Positions 1-5,426 of a stretch of DNA of 5,426 nucleotides are shown here, in pieces (within the stretch, counting starts at the first letter, position 1; each line of letters starts with the position of its first letter). A program made the position numbers and the translations under genes. The stretch is from an uncultured Eubacteriales bacterium (GTDB lineage Bacteria > Bacillota > Clostridia > Christensenellales > Borkfalkiaceae), in NCBI GenBank assembly GCA_958405585.1, contig CATYEP010000135.1, positions 1 to 5,426 of the forward strand, in the 5' to 3' direction. Below the pieces are notes generated by a model. That model was given only the letters and a program-made list of their open reading frames with translations, was not told the origin of the DNA and searched no databases.

Positions 1-522
1 CAGGAACAGCAGCAGGTGCCGCAGTTTGCGCATCAGCGGGTAACGGAAGACATATTCCGTGCGGATTCGCCGATCAACAATCGGGCGGCGGTCATGGAAC
101 CGCAAGCACCTGCCTATGAATCGCCTGTATATGATCAGCCTGTATATGATCAGCCGACAGCCTCGTATGCAGAGGAAGTGAGCGAAGATCTGACGCCGAC
201 GATGACGACGATCCAGTATCGCAGCGATCTTTACCGCGACGAACAGCGTGTTGTCAAAGAAGAGAAAAAGGGCTACTCGATGACGGCGAAGGGGAAACTG
301 CTGATGTGTGTTTACGCGATCGTCGTGGCGGTGGTTCTGGCGCTGATCATAATCAATACGAGCGTGCTGAACAATCTGGATTCGAGCATATCGGCGCGGG
401 AAGCGGAACTGAATTCCGTGATGACGCAGTCGCAGGCGCTGAAAGATGAAATCGCGGAACTTACGAGCGATTCATCGATCATCAGCCGTGCGGAAGAAGA
501 ACTCGGCATGGTACGCAGCTGA
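1..522 (+). CDS. ftsL: FtsL/DivIC-like septum formation protein, 5' end outside window
   Basis: The reading frame is open to the left edge. A GTG at 16 is the first possible start inside the window, but there is no Shine-Dalgarno in the bases before it and the gene probably begins upstream. Numbering from that GTG, residues 1-94 are a hydrophilic tail rich in Q, P, Y, D and E, ending in a Lys-rich stretch (KEEKKGYSMTAKGK) that fits the inside-positive rule. Residues 95-114 are one hydrophobic helix, and residues 117-152 show a heptad-like pattern typical of a coiled coil. The end, AEEELGMVRS, resembles the 'A-x-x-ELGM' ending of FtsL/DivIC proteins. This is a type II membrane protein layout. 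Known role of the family: divisome scaffold with DivIB/FtsQ and DivIC/FtsB that acts on the septal PBP. The position just before a class B PBP supports FtsL over DivIC. These families diverge strongly, so the call rests on topology, the C-terminal motif and context. The long tail is unusual compared with short FtsL proteins. Confidence 0.72.
   Translation, partial: QEQQQVPQFAHQRVTEDIFRADSPINNRAAVMEPQAPAYESPVYDQPVYDQPTASYAEEVSEDLTPTMTTIQYRSDLYRDEQRVVKEEKKGYSMTAKGKLLMCVYAIVVAVVLALIIINTSVLNNLDSSISAREAELNSVMTQSQALKDEIAELTSDSSIISRAEEELGMVRS
124..153 (+). repeat. Perfect 15-bp tandem repeat, two copies, in frame
   Basis: The unit cctgtatatgatcag occurs at 124-138 and again without any mismatch at 139-153. 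Each copy encodes Pro-Val-Tyr-Asp-Gln, and the codons are the same in both copies. The repeat lies in the cytoplasmic tail of the FtsL-like protein, and the preceding Ser and following Pro give the look of a short Tyr/Pro-rich repeat. Identity at the DNA level suggests a recent duplication by slippage, not selection on the peptide alone. No function can be assigned. Confidence 0.9.
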
Positions 523-543
523 CAACTGAAAGATTTACGAACG

Positions 544-597
544 AAATCGGTCTCGCGGGCGGCCCTTGGTTAGGGCTGCGGGCAGACCGATTTTTTT
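544..597 (+). terminator. Intrinsic terminator or attenuator between the ftsL-like gene and the PBP gene
   Basis: Bases 546-553 (atcggtct) pair perfectly with 584-591 (agaccgat); two more A-T pairs (544-545 with 592-593) extend the stem into the T-tract. Above a bulged C and two pairs there is a GG/GG mismatch, then seven pairs (one of them G-T) closing a loop of about seven bases, ttggtta (566-572). A run of seven T (591-597) follows directly. This is the classic Rho-independent form for the + strand; the other strand lacks a comparable T-tract. It begins 21 bases after the upstream stop codon. Because the cluster continues on the same strand, it may end only part of the transcripts or act as an attenuator. 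No competing antiterminator fold was found by eye. Confidence 0.88.
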
Positions 598-604
598 ATG
601 TCAG

Positions 605-613
605 AAAGGAAGG
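605..613 (+). promoter_or_regulatory. Candidate Shine-Dalgarno for the PBP gene, facing an ATC codon
   Basis: The purine-rich stretch aaaggaagg is the best Shine-Dalgarno-like sequence near the start of the PBP gene. Nine bases downstream, in the PBP frame, lies ATC at 623-625, not ATG, GTG or TTG. Initiation at ATC would give a protein starting (M)GKTKHTAGAVSATLLRKR just before the membrane helix, which is a plausible N-terminus. The GTG at 653 is 39 bases away, too far for this site. Either an unusual start, a changed base, or a chance purine run would explain it. Confidence 0.4.
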
Positions 614-652
614 AAAAGAGAGATCGGAAAGACAAAACATACGGCGGGCGCG

Positions 653-2377
653 GTGTCCGCAACGCTTTTACGAAAGAGGTTATTTGCCGCAATGCTGGCA
701 ATGGCCTTTCTTTTTTTGGCAATTTTCGGCAGATTTTTTTACGTGCAGGTCGTGGAAGGGGAAAAACTGCGGGCGAAGGCGATCGGGCAATGGACGCGCG
801 AGATCCCAGTGGTCGCGGCGCGTGGAGAAATAACGGATACGAACGGAGTCGTTTTGGTTGAAAACGATGCATCTTATTCGGTGTTTGTCCGTCCAAACGC
901 AGTCAAAGACAAGGAATACACTTCAAAAACGCTTGCATCGATTTTTTCGTTGGACGAGAAAGAATTGTATGAAAAGCTGACGGAAAAAAAGGTATCGGAG
1001 ATCACAATCGTGCGGCGCGTGGAGAAGGTGAAGACGGCGCAGTTGGAAGAATTTGATCTGCCGGGAGTATATTATGCGCGGGACAACTCACGGATCTATC
1101 CGTTCGGAACGACGCTTTCCCGTGTGCTTGGATTTACTTCATCGGACGGGAGCGGGCTGACGGGATTGGAAAAATACTACGACAAATATCTTGCGGGAGT
1201 GAACGGGGAGATCGCTTATCCGGCGGATCTGGTCGGGGCGGAAGTGGACGGCACGGCGGTCTATTATCCGGCGGCGGACGGATTGAATCTTCGGCTGACG
1301 ATCGATTACGGTATCCAGCAGCTTGCGGAAGCGGCGGCGCAAAAATTGTATGAACAATATTCGCCCGTGAATGCGCAGATCGTGGTACTTGATCCGGACA
1401 CATTTGATATTCTGGCGATGGCGGAGAGTCCGTCGTATGATCTCAATGACATACCGCGCGACGATCCCGAACTTTTGAACGAGCTTTCGCGAAACAATCT
1501 GATCTCGGATATTTACGAACCGGGGTCGACGTTCAAGATCGTGACGGCAGCGGCGAATATTGAAGAATACCTGCAGGGGAATCCTGCGGCATTTTCTTTG
1601 CAGTATCATTTCAACAGTTCGCGGACACGTACGGTAGACGGAACGACGATCAAATGTTGGAGTACGCATGCGAACGGGAAACATAGCAACCAGACTTTGG
1701 CGGAGGCACTGAACAACAGCTGCAACCCTTGTTTTACGGACATAGCGCTATCGTTGGGAACGGAAACATTTTACGATTATCTGGAACTTTTCAATTTCGG
1801 AAAGCCGACGGGGATCGATTTTTCGGGGGAAGCGCAGGGGATGCTGGTAACGGAGAGCGCGGTGCGGGATTGTGATCTCGCGCGCATCGGCTTCGGACAG
1901 ACGGTAGCTGTGACTGCATTGCAGCTTGCCTGTGCGGGGGCGGCGGCCGTGAACGGCGGGTATTATTATCAGCCGCGGCTGGTGAAAGAAATATATTCAT
2001 CGGACGGAAAGATCCAAGAGACGATCGAGCCTGTACTGAAAAACCGTACGATCAGCGAAGAGGCTTCTGAAATTATGGCTTCGTTGTTGGAAGGTGTTGT
2101 TGCGAACGGAAGCGGCAGCAAAGCGTATATCGAGGGGTACAGGGTTGGCGGCAAGACGGGAACAGCGCAGAAATTTGAAAACGGAGCGATCGCGCAGGGG
2201 AAGTATGTATCGTCTTTTCTGGGATTTTTCCCGGCGAACGATCCGCAGTATCTTGCATTGGTGATCGTGGATGAACCGCAGGGGGCGTATTACGGGAGCG
2301 CAGTGGCGGCGCCTGCGGCGGCGGAAATTTTCAGGGGCATCATCGAATTAAAAAACATAGCCCCGTATCAAACATAA
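653..2377 (+). CDS. Class B penicillin-binding protein (FtsI/SpoVD family), PASTA-less peptidoglycan transpeptidase
   Basis: Transpeptidase that cross-links peptidoglycan outside the membrane. Numbered from GTG 653, it is 574 residues long. A basic start (SATLLRKR) leads into one membrane helix at about 10-31. The class B motif RGEITDTNG is at 57-65 and GLEKYYDKYLAG at 171-182. The transpeptidase motifs are complete: STFK with the catalytic Ser at 292 (bases 1526-1537), SCN at 356-358 and KTGT at 501-504. The protein ends soon after the domain (IAPYQT), so the C-terminal PASTA domain found in Bacillus SpoVD and PbpB is absent. Cys335 in IKCW and Cys357 in SCNP match the positions of the redox cysteines of SpoVD as I recall them. 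Context, directly after an FtsL-like gene and before murE, fits either FtsI/PbpB or SpoVD, so no symbol is given. The frame is open back to TTG 566, but that codon lies in the terminator loop. GTG 653 has only a weak ggcggg before it. ATC 623 and a frame-shifted ATG 598 are alternatives. The family call is firm; the start is not. Confidence 0.93.
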   Translation: MSATLLRKRLFAAMLAMAFLFLAIFGRFFYVQVVEGEKLRAKAIGQWTREIPVVAARGEITDTNGVVLVENDASYSVFVRPNAVKDKEYTSKTLASIFSLDEKELYEKLTEKKVSEITIVRRVEKVKTAQLEEFDLPGVYYARDNSRIYPFGTTLSRVLGFTSSDGSGLTGLEKYYDKYLAGVNGEIAYPADLVGAEVDGTAVYYPAADGLNLRLTIDYGIQQLAEAAAQKLYEQYSPVNAQIVVLDPDTFDILAMAESPSYDLNDIPRDDPELLNELSRNNLISDIYEPGSTFKIVTAAANIEEYLQGNPAAFSLQYHFNSSRTRTVDGTTIKCWSTHANGKHSNQTLAEALNNSCNPCFTDIALSLGTETFYDYLELFNFGKPTGIDFSGEAQGMLVTESAVRDCDLARIGFGQTVAVTALQLACAGAAAVNGGYYYQPRLVKEIYSSDGKIQETIEPVLKNRTISEEASEIMASLLEGVVANGSGSKAYIEGYRVGGKTGTAQKFENGAIAQGKYVSSFLGFFPANDPQYLALVIVDEPQGAYYGSAVAAPAAAEIFRGIIELKNIAPYQT

Positions 2378-2381
2378 GGAG
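2376..2381 (+). promoter_or_regulatory. Shine-Dalgarno of murE, overlapping the PBP stop codon
   Basis: The sequence aaggag begins inside the TAA stop of the PBP gene and lies 7 bases before the TTG at 2389. It decides in favour of this TTG as the murE start over the second in-frame TTG at 2407. The arrangement suggests translational coupling, with ribosomes ending the PBP gene reinitiating on murE. Confidence 0.85.
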
Positions 2382-2388
2382 CAGAATT

Positions 2389-3861
2389 TTGTTACTCGGA
2401 GAATTATTGCGGAAGGTACACAGCGAAAGATGCGTCCGCTTTGCGGAGAAGGAGATCACTGGCGTTTGTACGGACAGCAAACATGTCATGAGCGGGGATT
2501 TGTTTGTATGTTTTGCGGGAGGCGAGCATGACGGGCACGATTATGCGGCGGAGGCATTGGCTTCGGGGGCGATCGCATTGGTCGTGGAACGGGAATTGGA
2601 TTTTCCTGTGCCGCAGGTGATCGTCAAAGACGGGAGAAGTGCGGCGGGGGAGATAGCCGCCGCCTTTTACGGGCATCCCGAAGAGAAGCTGAAGGTCATC
2701 GGGATCACGGGAACGAACGGAAAGACAACCACGGCGCATATGCTCGTGTCGGTACTGACGGCTGCGGGGTATAAATGCGGAAATATCGGCACATTGGGGA
2801 TCCGCTATGCGAATAAGGAGATCTCGCCGGAGCTGACAACGCCCGATCCCGTATTTTTGTATAAGATCTTTGCGGATATGGTGGAATCGGGGATCGAGTA
2901 TGCGGTGATGGAAGTTTCGGCGCACGCATTGTATTTCGGCAAGACGGACGGGATCAAATTTGAAGCGGCGATCTTCACGAATTTTACCGAAGATCATCTG
3001 GATTTTTTCAAGACGATGGGCGCGTACGCGGCGGCAAAAGAGAAGCTGTTTCAGCCGGGCAGGTGTAAATTTGCGGTGCTGAATTACGACGATGAAGAGG
3101 GGCGGAAGATCGGGAATTTCTGTGAAAAGGCATACAGTTACGGACTGGAAAATCCTTCGGACGTCTTTGCGGTGGACATTCGGGAAGATATAGACGGAAG
3201 TGTATTTGTGATCAATCTTTTTGACGAGCTGTACGATATCCGACTGCATATGGCGGGCTTGTATAATGTTTACAATGCAATGGCAGCGGCGGCGTGCGCA
3301 AAAATTCTGGGGGTATCCGTGCCGCTGATCGCGGCAGGGCTTTCGGGATTGCCGCGCGTGAGCGGGAGACTGGAACATATTGCGCGGTATCGCGGAGCGG
3401 ATATTTTTGTGGACTTTGCGCATACTCCGGACGGACTGGAAAAATCGCTGACGGCACTGCGGAAGCACTGTAGTGGCAGACTGATCTGCGTATTCGGGTG
3501 CGGAGGAAACAGGGATGCGCTGAAACGTCCGATCATGGGGGAAACGGCGGCAAAAATTGCGGATTTTTGTGTTCTGACGTCGGACAATCCGCGTTATGAA
3601 GATCCGTTTGACATTATTTTGCAGATCGAAGAAGGAGTGCGGCGCGTTTCGGATGAATATGTGATCGTGGTTGACAGGGAATGCGGGATCGGTTATGCGT
3701 TGGATATGCTGAAAGCGGGCGATGTTCTGCTGATTGCCGGAAAGGGCGGGGAAAATTATCAGGAGATCATGGGAGTGCGTCACATATACAACGACGTATC
3801 GGCAGTGAAGCAGATGTTGTCGGAGCGGTTGGCGTCGGAGAAAGGAAACAATGAGAGCTGA
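2389..3861 (+). CDS. murE: UDP-MurNAc-L-Ala-D-Glu:meso-diaminopimelate ligase MurE
   Basis: Cytoplasmic ATP-dependent Mur ligase that adds the third residue to the peptidoglycan stem peptide. The 490 residues are the normal length for MurE. The N-terminal UDP-binding domain contains TDSKHVMSGDLFV (28-40). The central ATPase domain has the P-loop GTNGKTT (108-114), TTPDP (150-154), EVSAHAL (175-181), TNFTEDHLDFF (197-207) and AAKEKLF, with Lys217 as the likely carbamylated lysine. The C-terminal domain has DFAHTPDGLEKSL (342-354), GCGGNRD (370-376), DNPR (399-402) and GKGGENYQ (451-458). DNPR is the motif of meso-DAP-adding enzymes; L-Lys enzymes have a different sequence there. The usual GKGHE reads GKGGE here, keeping the Glu. 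The start is TTG, chosen because of the Shine-Dalgarno 7 bases upstream and because MLLGELLRKV matches usual MurE beginnings. The 3' end overlaps mraY by 11 bases. MurF, the next enzyme, is not encoded next to it. Confidence 0.97.
   Translation: MLLGELLRKVHSERCVRFAEKEITGVCTDSKHVMSGDLFVCFAGGEHDGHDYAAEALASGAIALVVERELDFPVPQVIVKDGRSAAGEIAAAFYGHPEEKLKVIGITGTNGKTTTAHMLVSVLTAAGYKCGNIGTLGIRYANKEISPELTTPDPVFLYKIFADMVESGIEYAVMEVSAHALYFGKTDGIKFEAAIFTNFTEDHLDFFKTMGAYAAAKEKLFQPGRCKFAVLNYDDEEGRKIGNFCEKAYSYGLENPSDVFAVDIREDIDGSVFVINLFDELYDIRLHMAGLYNVYNAMAAAACAKILGVSVPLIAAGLSGLPRVSGRLEHIARYRGADIFVDFAHTPDGLEKSLTALRKHCSGRLICVFGCGGNRDALKRPIMGETAAKIADFCVLTSDNPRYEDPFDIILQIEEGVRRVSDEYVIVVDRECGIGYALDMLKAGDVLLIAGKGGENYQEIMGVRHIYNDVSAVKQMLSERLASEKGNNES
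3837..3846 (+). promoter_or_regulatory. Ribosome binding site of mraY inside murE
   Basis: The purine stretch ggagaaagga lies in the last codons of murE. Its ggag part is 10 bases and its aaagga part 4 bases before ATG 3851, so ribosome binding is credible but not as strong as for murE or murD. Translational coupling to murE through the 11-base overlap is likely. Confidence 0.6.
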
Positions 3862-4801
3862 AATTCTGATGGTACTTGTATCGGGTTTATTGAGCGCGGT
3901 GCTTTGCGCCGTGCTCATACCCGTGTTGAAAAGGCGTGGAGCCAGACAATACATCCTGGGATATGTGGAGGAGCACAAAGGTAAGATGGGCACGCCGACG
4001 ATGGGCGGGCTTTCCTTTGTGGCGGCGGTTGCTCTGTGCACTCTTTTTTTCGGGCTGTATGCGGACAGGCATAACATGGTTGCTGTGACGTTCGGCGGAG
4101 CCTGTATGGCGGTGGGTTTTCTGGATGATTTTCTGAAATTCCATTTTCACAGGAATCTCGGGCTTCGCGCATGGCAGAAAATTGTTTTTCAGATCGCGAT
4201 CGCCCTGTTTGCGGGGATCTATTGTGTGCTGAACGAGCTAACTGTATTGAATATTCCGTTTACGGGGCTTTCTTTTGATATCGGGATATGGATGTTGCCT
4301 TGCGTAGCTTTTGTATTTATAGCGGCGGTGAATTGTGTGAACCTTACGGACGGATTGGACGGGCTGGCGGCGTCGGTGGGGTTCTGGTATTTTGCGGCAT
4401 TCGCTGCTCTTATTTTTCTGACGGGCGGAGGACAAGCGCTGGGGCGGCTGAGTCTGATGCTTTGCGGAGCACTGGCGGGATATCTTCTTTTCAACACGTA
4501 TCGGGCGGCGGTATTTATGGGAGATACGGGTTCGCTGAGTCTTGGCGGGTTTGCGGCGGCGATCGCCGCATTTACGGGAAATCTTCTGTATGTGGCGATC
4601 ATCGGGATAATGTTTGTCTGTTCGGGCATATCCGTGATCCTTCAGGTAATATACTATAAACGGACGAAAAAGCGCCTGTTCTTGATGGCGCCGCTGCACC
4701 ATCATTTTCAGAAGAAGGGATATTCGGAAAGCAGGATCGCGTATGTATATTCGCTGATTACGGCGGCGGCGGGATTGATCTGTTTAATTTTCGTCCGATA
4801 G
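3851..4801 (+). CDS. mraY: Phospho-N-acetylmuramoyl-pentapeptide transferase MraY
   Basis: Integral membrane enzyme that moves phospho-MurNAc-pentapeptide from UDP to undecaprenyl phosphate, giving lipid I, the first membrane step of peptidoglycan synthesis. The 316 residues and about ten hydrophobic segments (near 5-26, 51-70, 76-91, 110-128, 147-163, 172-191, 198-214, 229-243, 246-268 and 296-315) fit the family. Visible motifs are KMGTPTMGG (45-53), the Mg-binding LDDFLK (91-96, Asp92 and Asp93), NLTDGLDG (164-171, Asp167 and Asp170), FMGDTGSLSLGG (222-233, Asp225) and PLHHHF (281-286), the histidine motif characteristic of MraY within the wider phosphoglycosyl transferase superfamily. All acidic catalytic positions are present. 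In the stretch just before FMGD the usual N-x-H/Y-P-A-K reads NTYRAA, so the common Pro is replaced by Arg219. The ATG overlaps the end of murE in another frame, and 20 bases separate the stop from murD. Confidence 0.97.
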   Translation: MRAEILMVLVSGLLSAVLCAVLIPVLKRRGARQYILGYVEEHKGKMGTPTMGGLSFVAAVALCTLFFGLYADRHNMVAVTFGGACMAVGFLDDFLKFHFHRNLGLRAWQKIVFQIAIALFAGIYCVLNELTVLNIPFTGLSFDIGIWMLPCVAFVFIAAVNCVNLTDGLDGLAASVGFWYFAAFAALIFLTGGGQALGRLSLMLCGALAGYLLFNTYRAAVFMGDTGSLSLGGFAAAIAAFTGNLLYVAIIGIMFVCSGISVILQVIYYKRTKKRLFLMAPLHHHFQKKGYSESRIAYVYSLITAAAGLICLIFVR

Positions 4802-4809
4802 ATCCGAGC

Positions 4810-4814
4810 GGAGG
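4810..4814 (+). promoter_or_regulatory. Shine-Dalgarno of murD
   Basis: The sequence ggagg lies 7 bases before ATG 4822, an ideal spacing. It sits in the short mraY-murD gap and fixes the murD start. Confidence 0.88.
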
Positions 4815-4821
4815 TCGGAAA

Positions 4822-5426
4822 ATGTATTTCAAGAATCAGAAATTTCTGGTAGCGGGTATGTCGAAGAGCGGAGCGGCGGCAGTGTCATTTTTATTAAAGC
4901 GCGGCGCGCAGGTGTATATGTACGACGACGTTGCCGAAGGAACGGTGCAAAAGACCATGGCGGAATTTATGCAGAAAGGCGCCATGACGGTACAGGAGGG
5001 AGAAATAGCAGCACTTATAAAAGAATGCGATGTGTTGGTGCTCAGTCCGGGGATTCCGATCGATCATGCCTTGCCTGTAGCATTCCGCAAGGCGGGGAAG
5101 CGGATCATCGGTGAATCGGAACTGGGGTGCCTGTATCTGCGGGCGGCGCTTTTTGCCGTGACGGGAACAAACGGAAAAACGACCACGGTTACGATGTTGG
5201 ACGAAATTTTCCGCGCGGCGGGAGAAAAGAGTGTGGCGTGCGGAAATATCGGTCTACCGTTAACGGCGTGCGTAGACGAACTGGATTATGGCGACATTGC
5301 CGTGATGGAAGTTTCCAGTTTTCAGCTGGAAACATTGTCGAGCATCCGTCCGCATGTGGCGATTGTTACCAACATAGCCGCCGATCATCTGAATCGCCAT
5401 TACAGCATGGAAAATTACATATTTCT
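4822..5426 (+). CDS. murD: UDP-MurNAc-L-alanine:D-glutamate ligase MurD, 3' end outside window
   Basis: Cytoplasmic Mur ligase that adds D-Glu to UDP-MurNAc-L-Ala, the step before MurE. The window holds 201 codons plus two bases, a little under half of the usual roughly 450 residues, with no stop before the right edge. The N-terminal Rossmann-like domain has the glycine-rich VAGMSKSG (10-17) and LSPGIP (74-79). The ATPase domain begins with the P-loop GTNGKTT (115-121), then GNIGLP (141-146), EVSSFQLE (163-170) and NIAADHLNRH (184-193). EVSSFQLE is typical of MurD and separates it from MurC, MurE and MurF. In the last motif the common DHLDRH reads DHLNRH. The start is ATG with a strong Shine-Dalgarno 7 bases upstream, and MYFKNQKFLVAGMSKSG matches usual MurD beginnings. 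The place after mraY is the normal dcw position; ftsW/spoVE and murG would be expected further downstream. Confidence 0.96.
   Translation, partial: MYFKNQKFLVAGMSKSGAAAVSFLLKRGAQVYMYDDVAEGTVQKTMAEFMQKGAMTVQEGEIAALIKECDVLVLSPGIPIDHALPVAFRKAGKRIIGESELGCLYLRAALFAVTGTNGKTTTVTMLDEIFRAAGEKSVACGNIGLPLTACVDELDYGDIAVMEVSSFQLETLSSIRPHVAIVTNIAADHLNRHYSMENYIF

Noticed and set aside
598..861. 87-codon + strand ORF beginning with ATG directly after the terminator
   Set aside because: After the first charged residues it runs out of frame through the PBP membrane helix and dimerisation region and gives no recognisable protein. It has no Shine-Dalgarno. Only its first codons matter, as a possible shifted start of the PBP.
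2641..2668. Hairpin gcggcgg/ccgccgc followed by ctttt inside murE
   Set aside because: The 7-bp stem is made of Ala/Gly codons in the conserved AAGEIAAAF segment, the T-run is only four bases, and it lies in the middle of an intact gene. Probably chance.
2404..4077. 557-codon minus-strand ORF across murE and mraY
   Set aside because: It is a shadow of murE and mraY, which have complete motif sets. Its translation is rich in Arg, His, Ile and Gln with no domain pattern. Such long antisense frames arise from the GC-biased codons of the real genes.
4288..4659. 123-codon + strand ORF inside mraY
   Set aside because: It lies in another frame of mraY, covering the catalytic NLTDGLDG and FMGDTGS region. 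It has no domain and no Shine-Dalgarno of note.
2777..5254. Shared strings between murE and murD (tgcggaaatatcgg, and similar P-loop DNA at about 2709 and 5162)
   Set aside because: Both are Mur ligases and these stretches encode the same motifs (C-G-N-I-G and GTNGKTTT). Homology and shared codon preference explain the match; it is not a mobile repeat.
1..5426. Search for CRISPR arrays, tRNA or rRNA genes, insertion sequences, attachment sites or phage genes
   Set aside because: None was seen. The window is almost fully coding with standard cell-wall genes, and there is no novel defence or mobile system in it.

Overview
The window is a stretch of a bacterial division and cell-wall (dcw) cluster, with every gene on the + strand. 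In order it holds the 3' part of an FtsL/DivIC-like septum protein, a strong hairpin plus T-tract, a class B penicillin-binding protein (FtsI/SpoVD family), murE, mraY and the 5' part of murD. The gene order and the sequences point to a Bacillota organism, probably an uncultured member of the Clostridia. The order ftsL - class B PBP - murE - mraY - murD resembles the Bacillus-type dcw cluster, strong AGGAGG-like ribosome binding sites precede murE and murD, and MurE carries the DNPR motif of meso-diaminopimelate-adding enzymes. Codons such as gcg, acg, atc and ccg are frequent and GC looks roughly balanced by eye. A more exact placement is not supported.

Layout. Positions 1-522 encode a membrane protein with a long cytoplasmic tail, one membrane helix and a short extracytoplasmic coiled coil, open at the left edge. 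Positions 544-597 form a near-textbook intrinsic terminator. The PBP gene follows immediately and its start is unclear: the best Shine-Dalgarno (605-613) faces an ATC codon, the first plausible canonical start (GTG 653) has almost no ribosome binding site, and an ATG at 598 lies in another frame. From the end of the PBP gene onward the genes are tightly packed: a 12-nt gap with the murE Shine-Dalgarno overlapping the PBP stop codon, an 11-nt overlap of murE and mraY, and 20 nt between mraY and murD. There is no gene-free stretch longer than about 130 bases.

How the genes work together. MurD and MurE add D-Glu and meso-DAP to the UDP-MurNAc peptide in the cytoplasm. MraY moves the finished phospho-MurNAc-pentapeptide to the lipid carrier, giving lipid I. 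The PBP cross-links the exported product at the septum or, if it is a true SpoVD, in the spore cortex. The FtsL-like protein belongs to the divisome that recruits or activates such a synthase. MurF, which acts between MurE and MraY, is not at its usual place here.

Nothing in the window looks like a new biological system. The points worth a second look are the terminator inside the cluster together with the unresolved PBP start, a SpoVD-like cysteine pair in a PBP that lacks a PASTA domain, the missing murF, and a few residue changes in otherwise conserved motifs.
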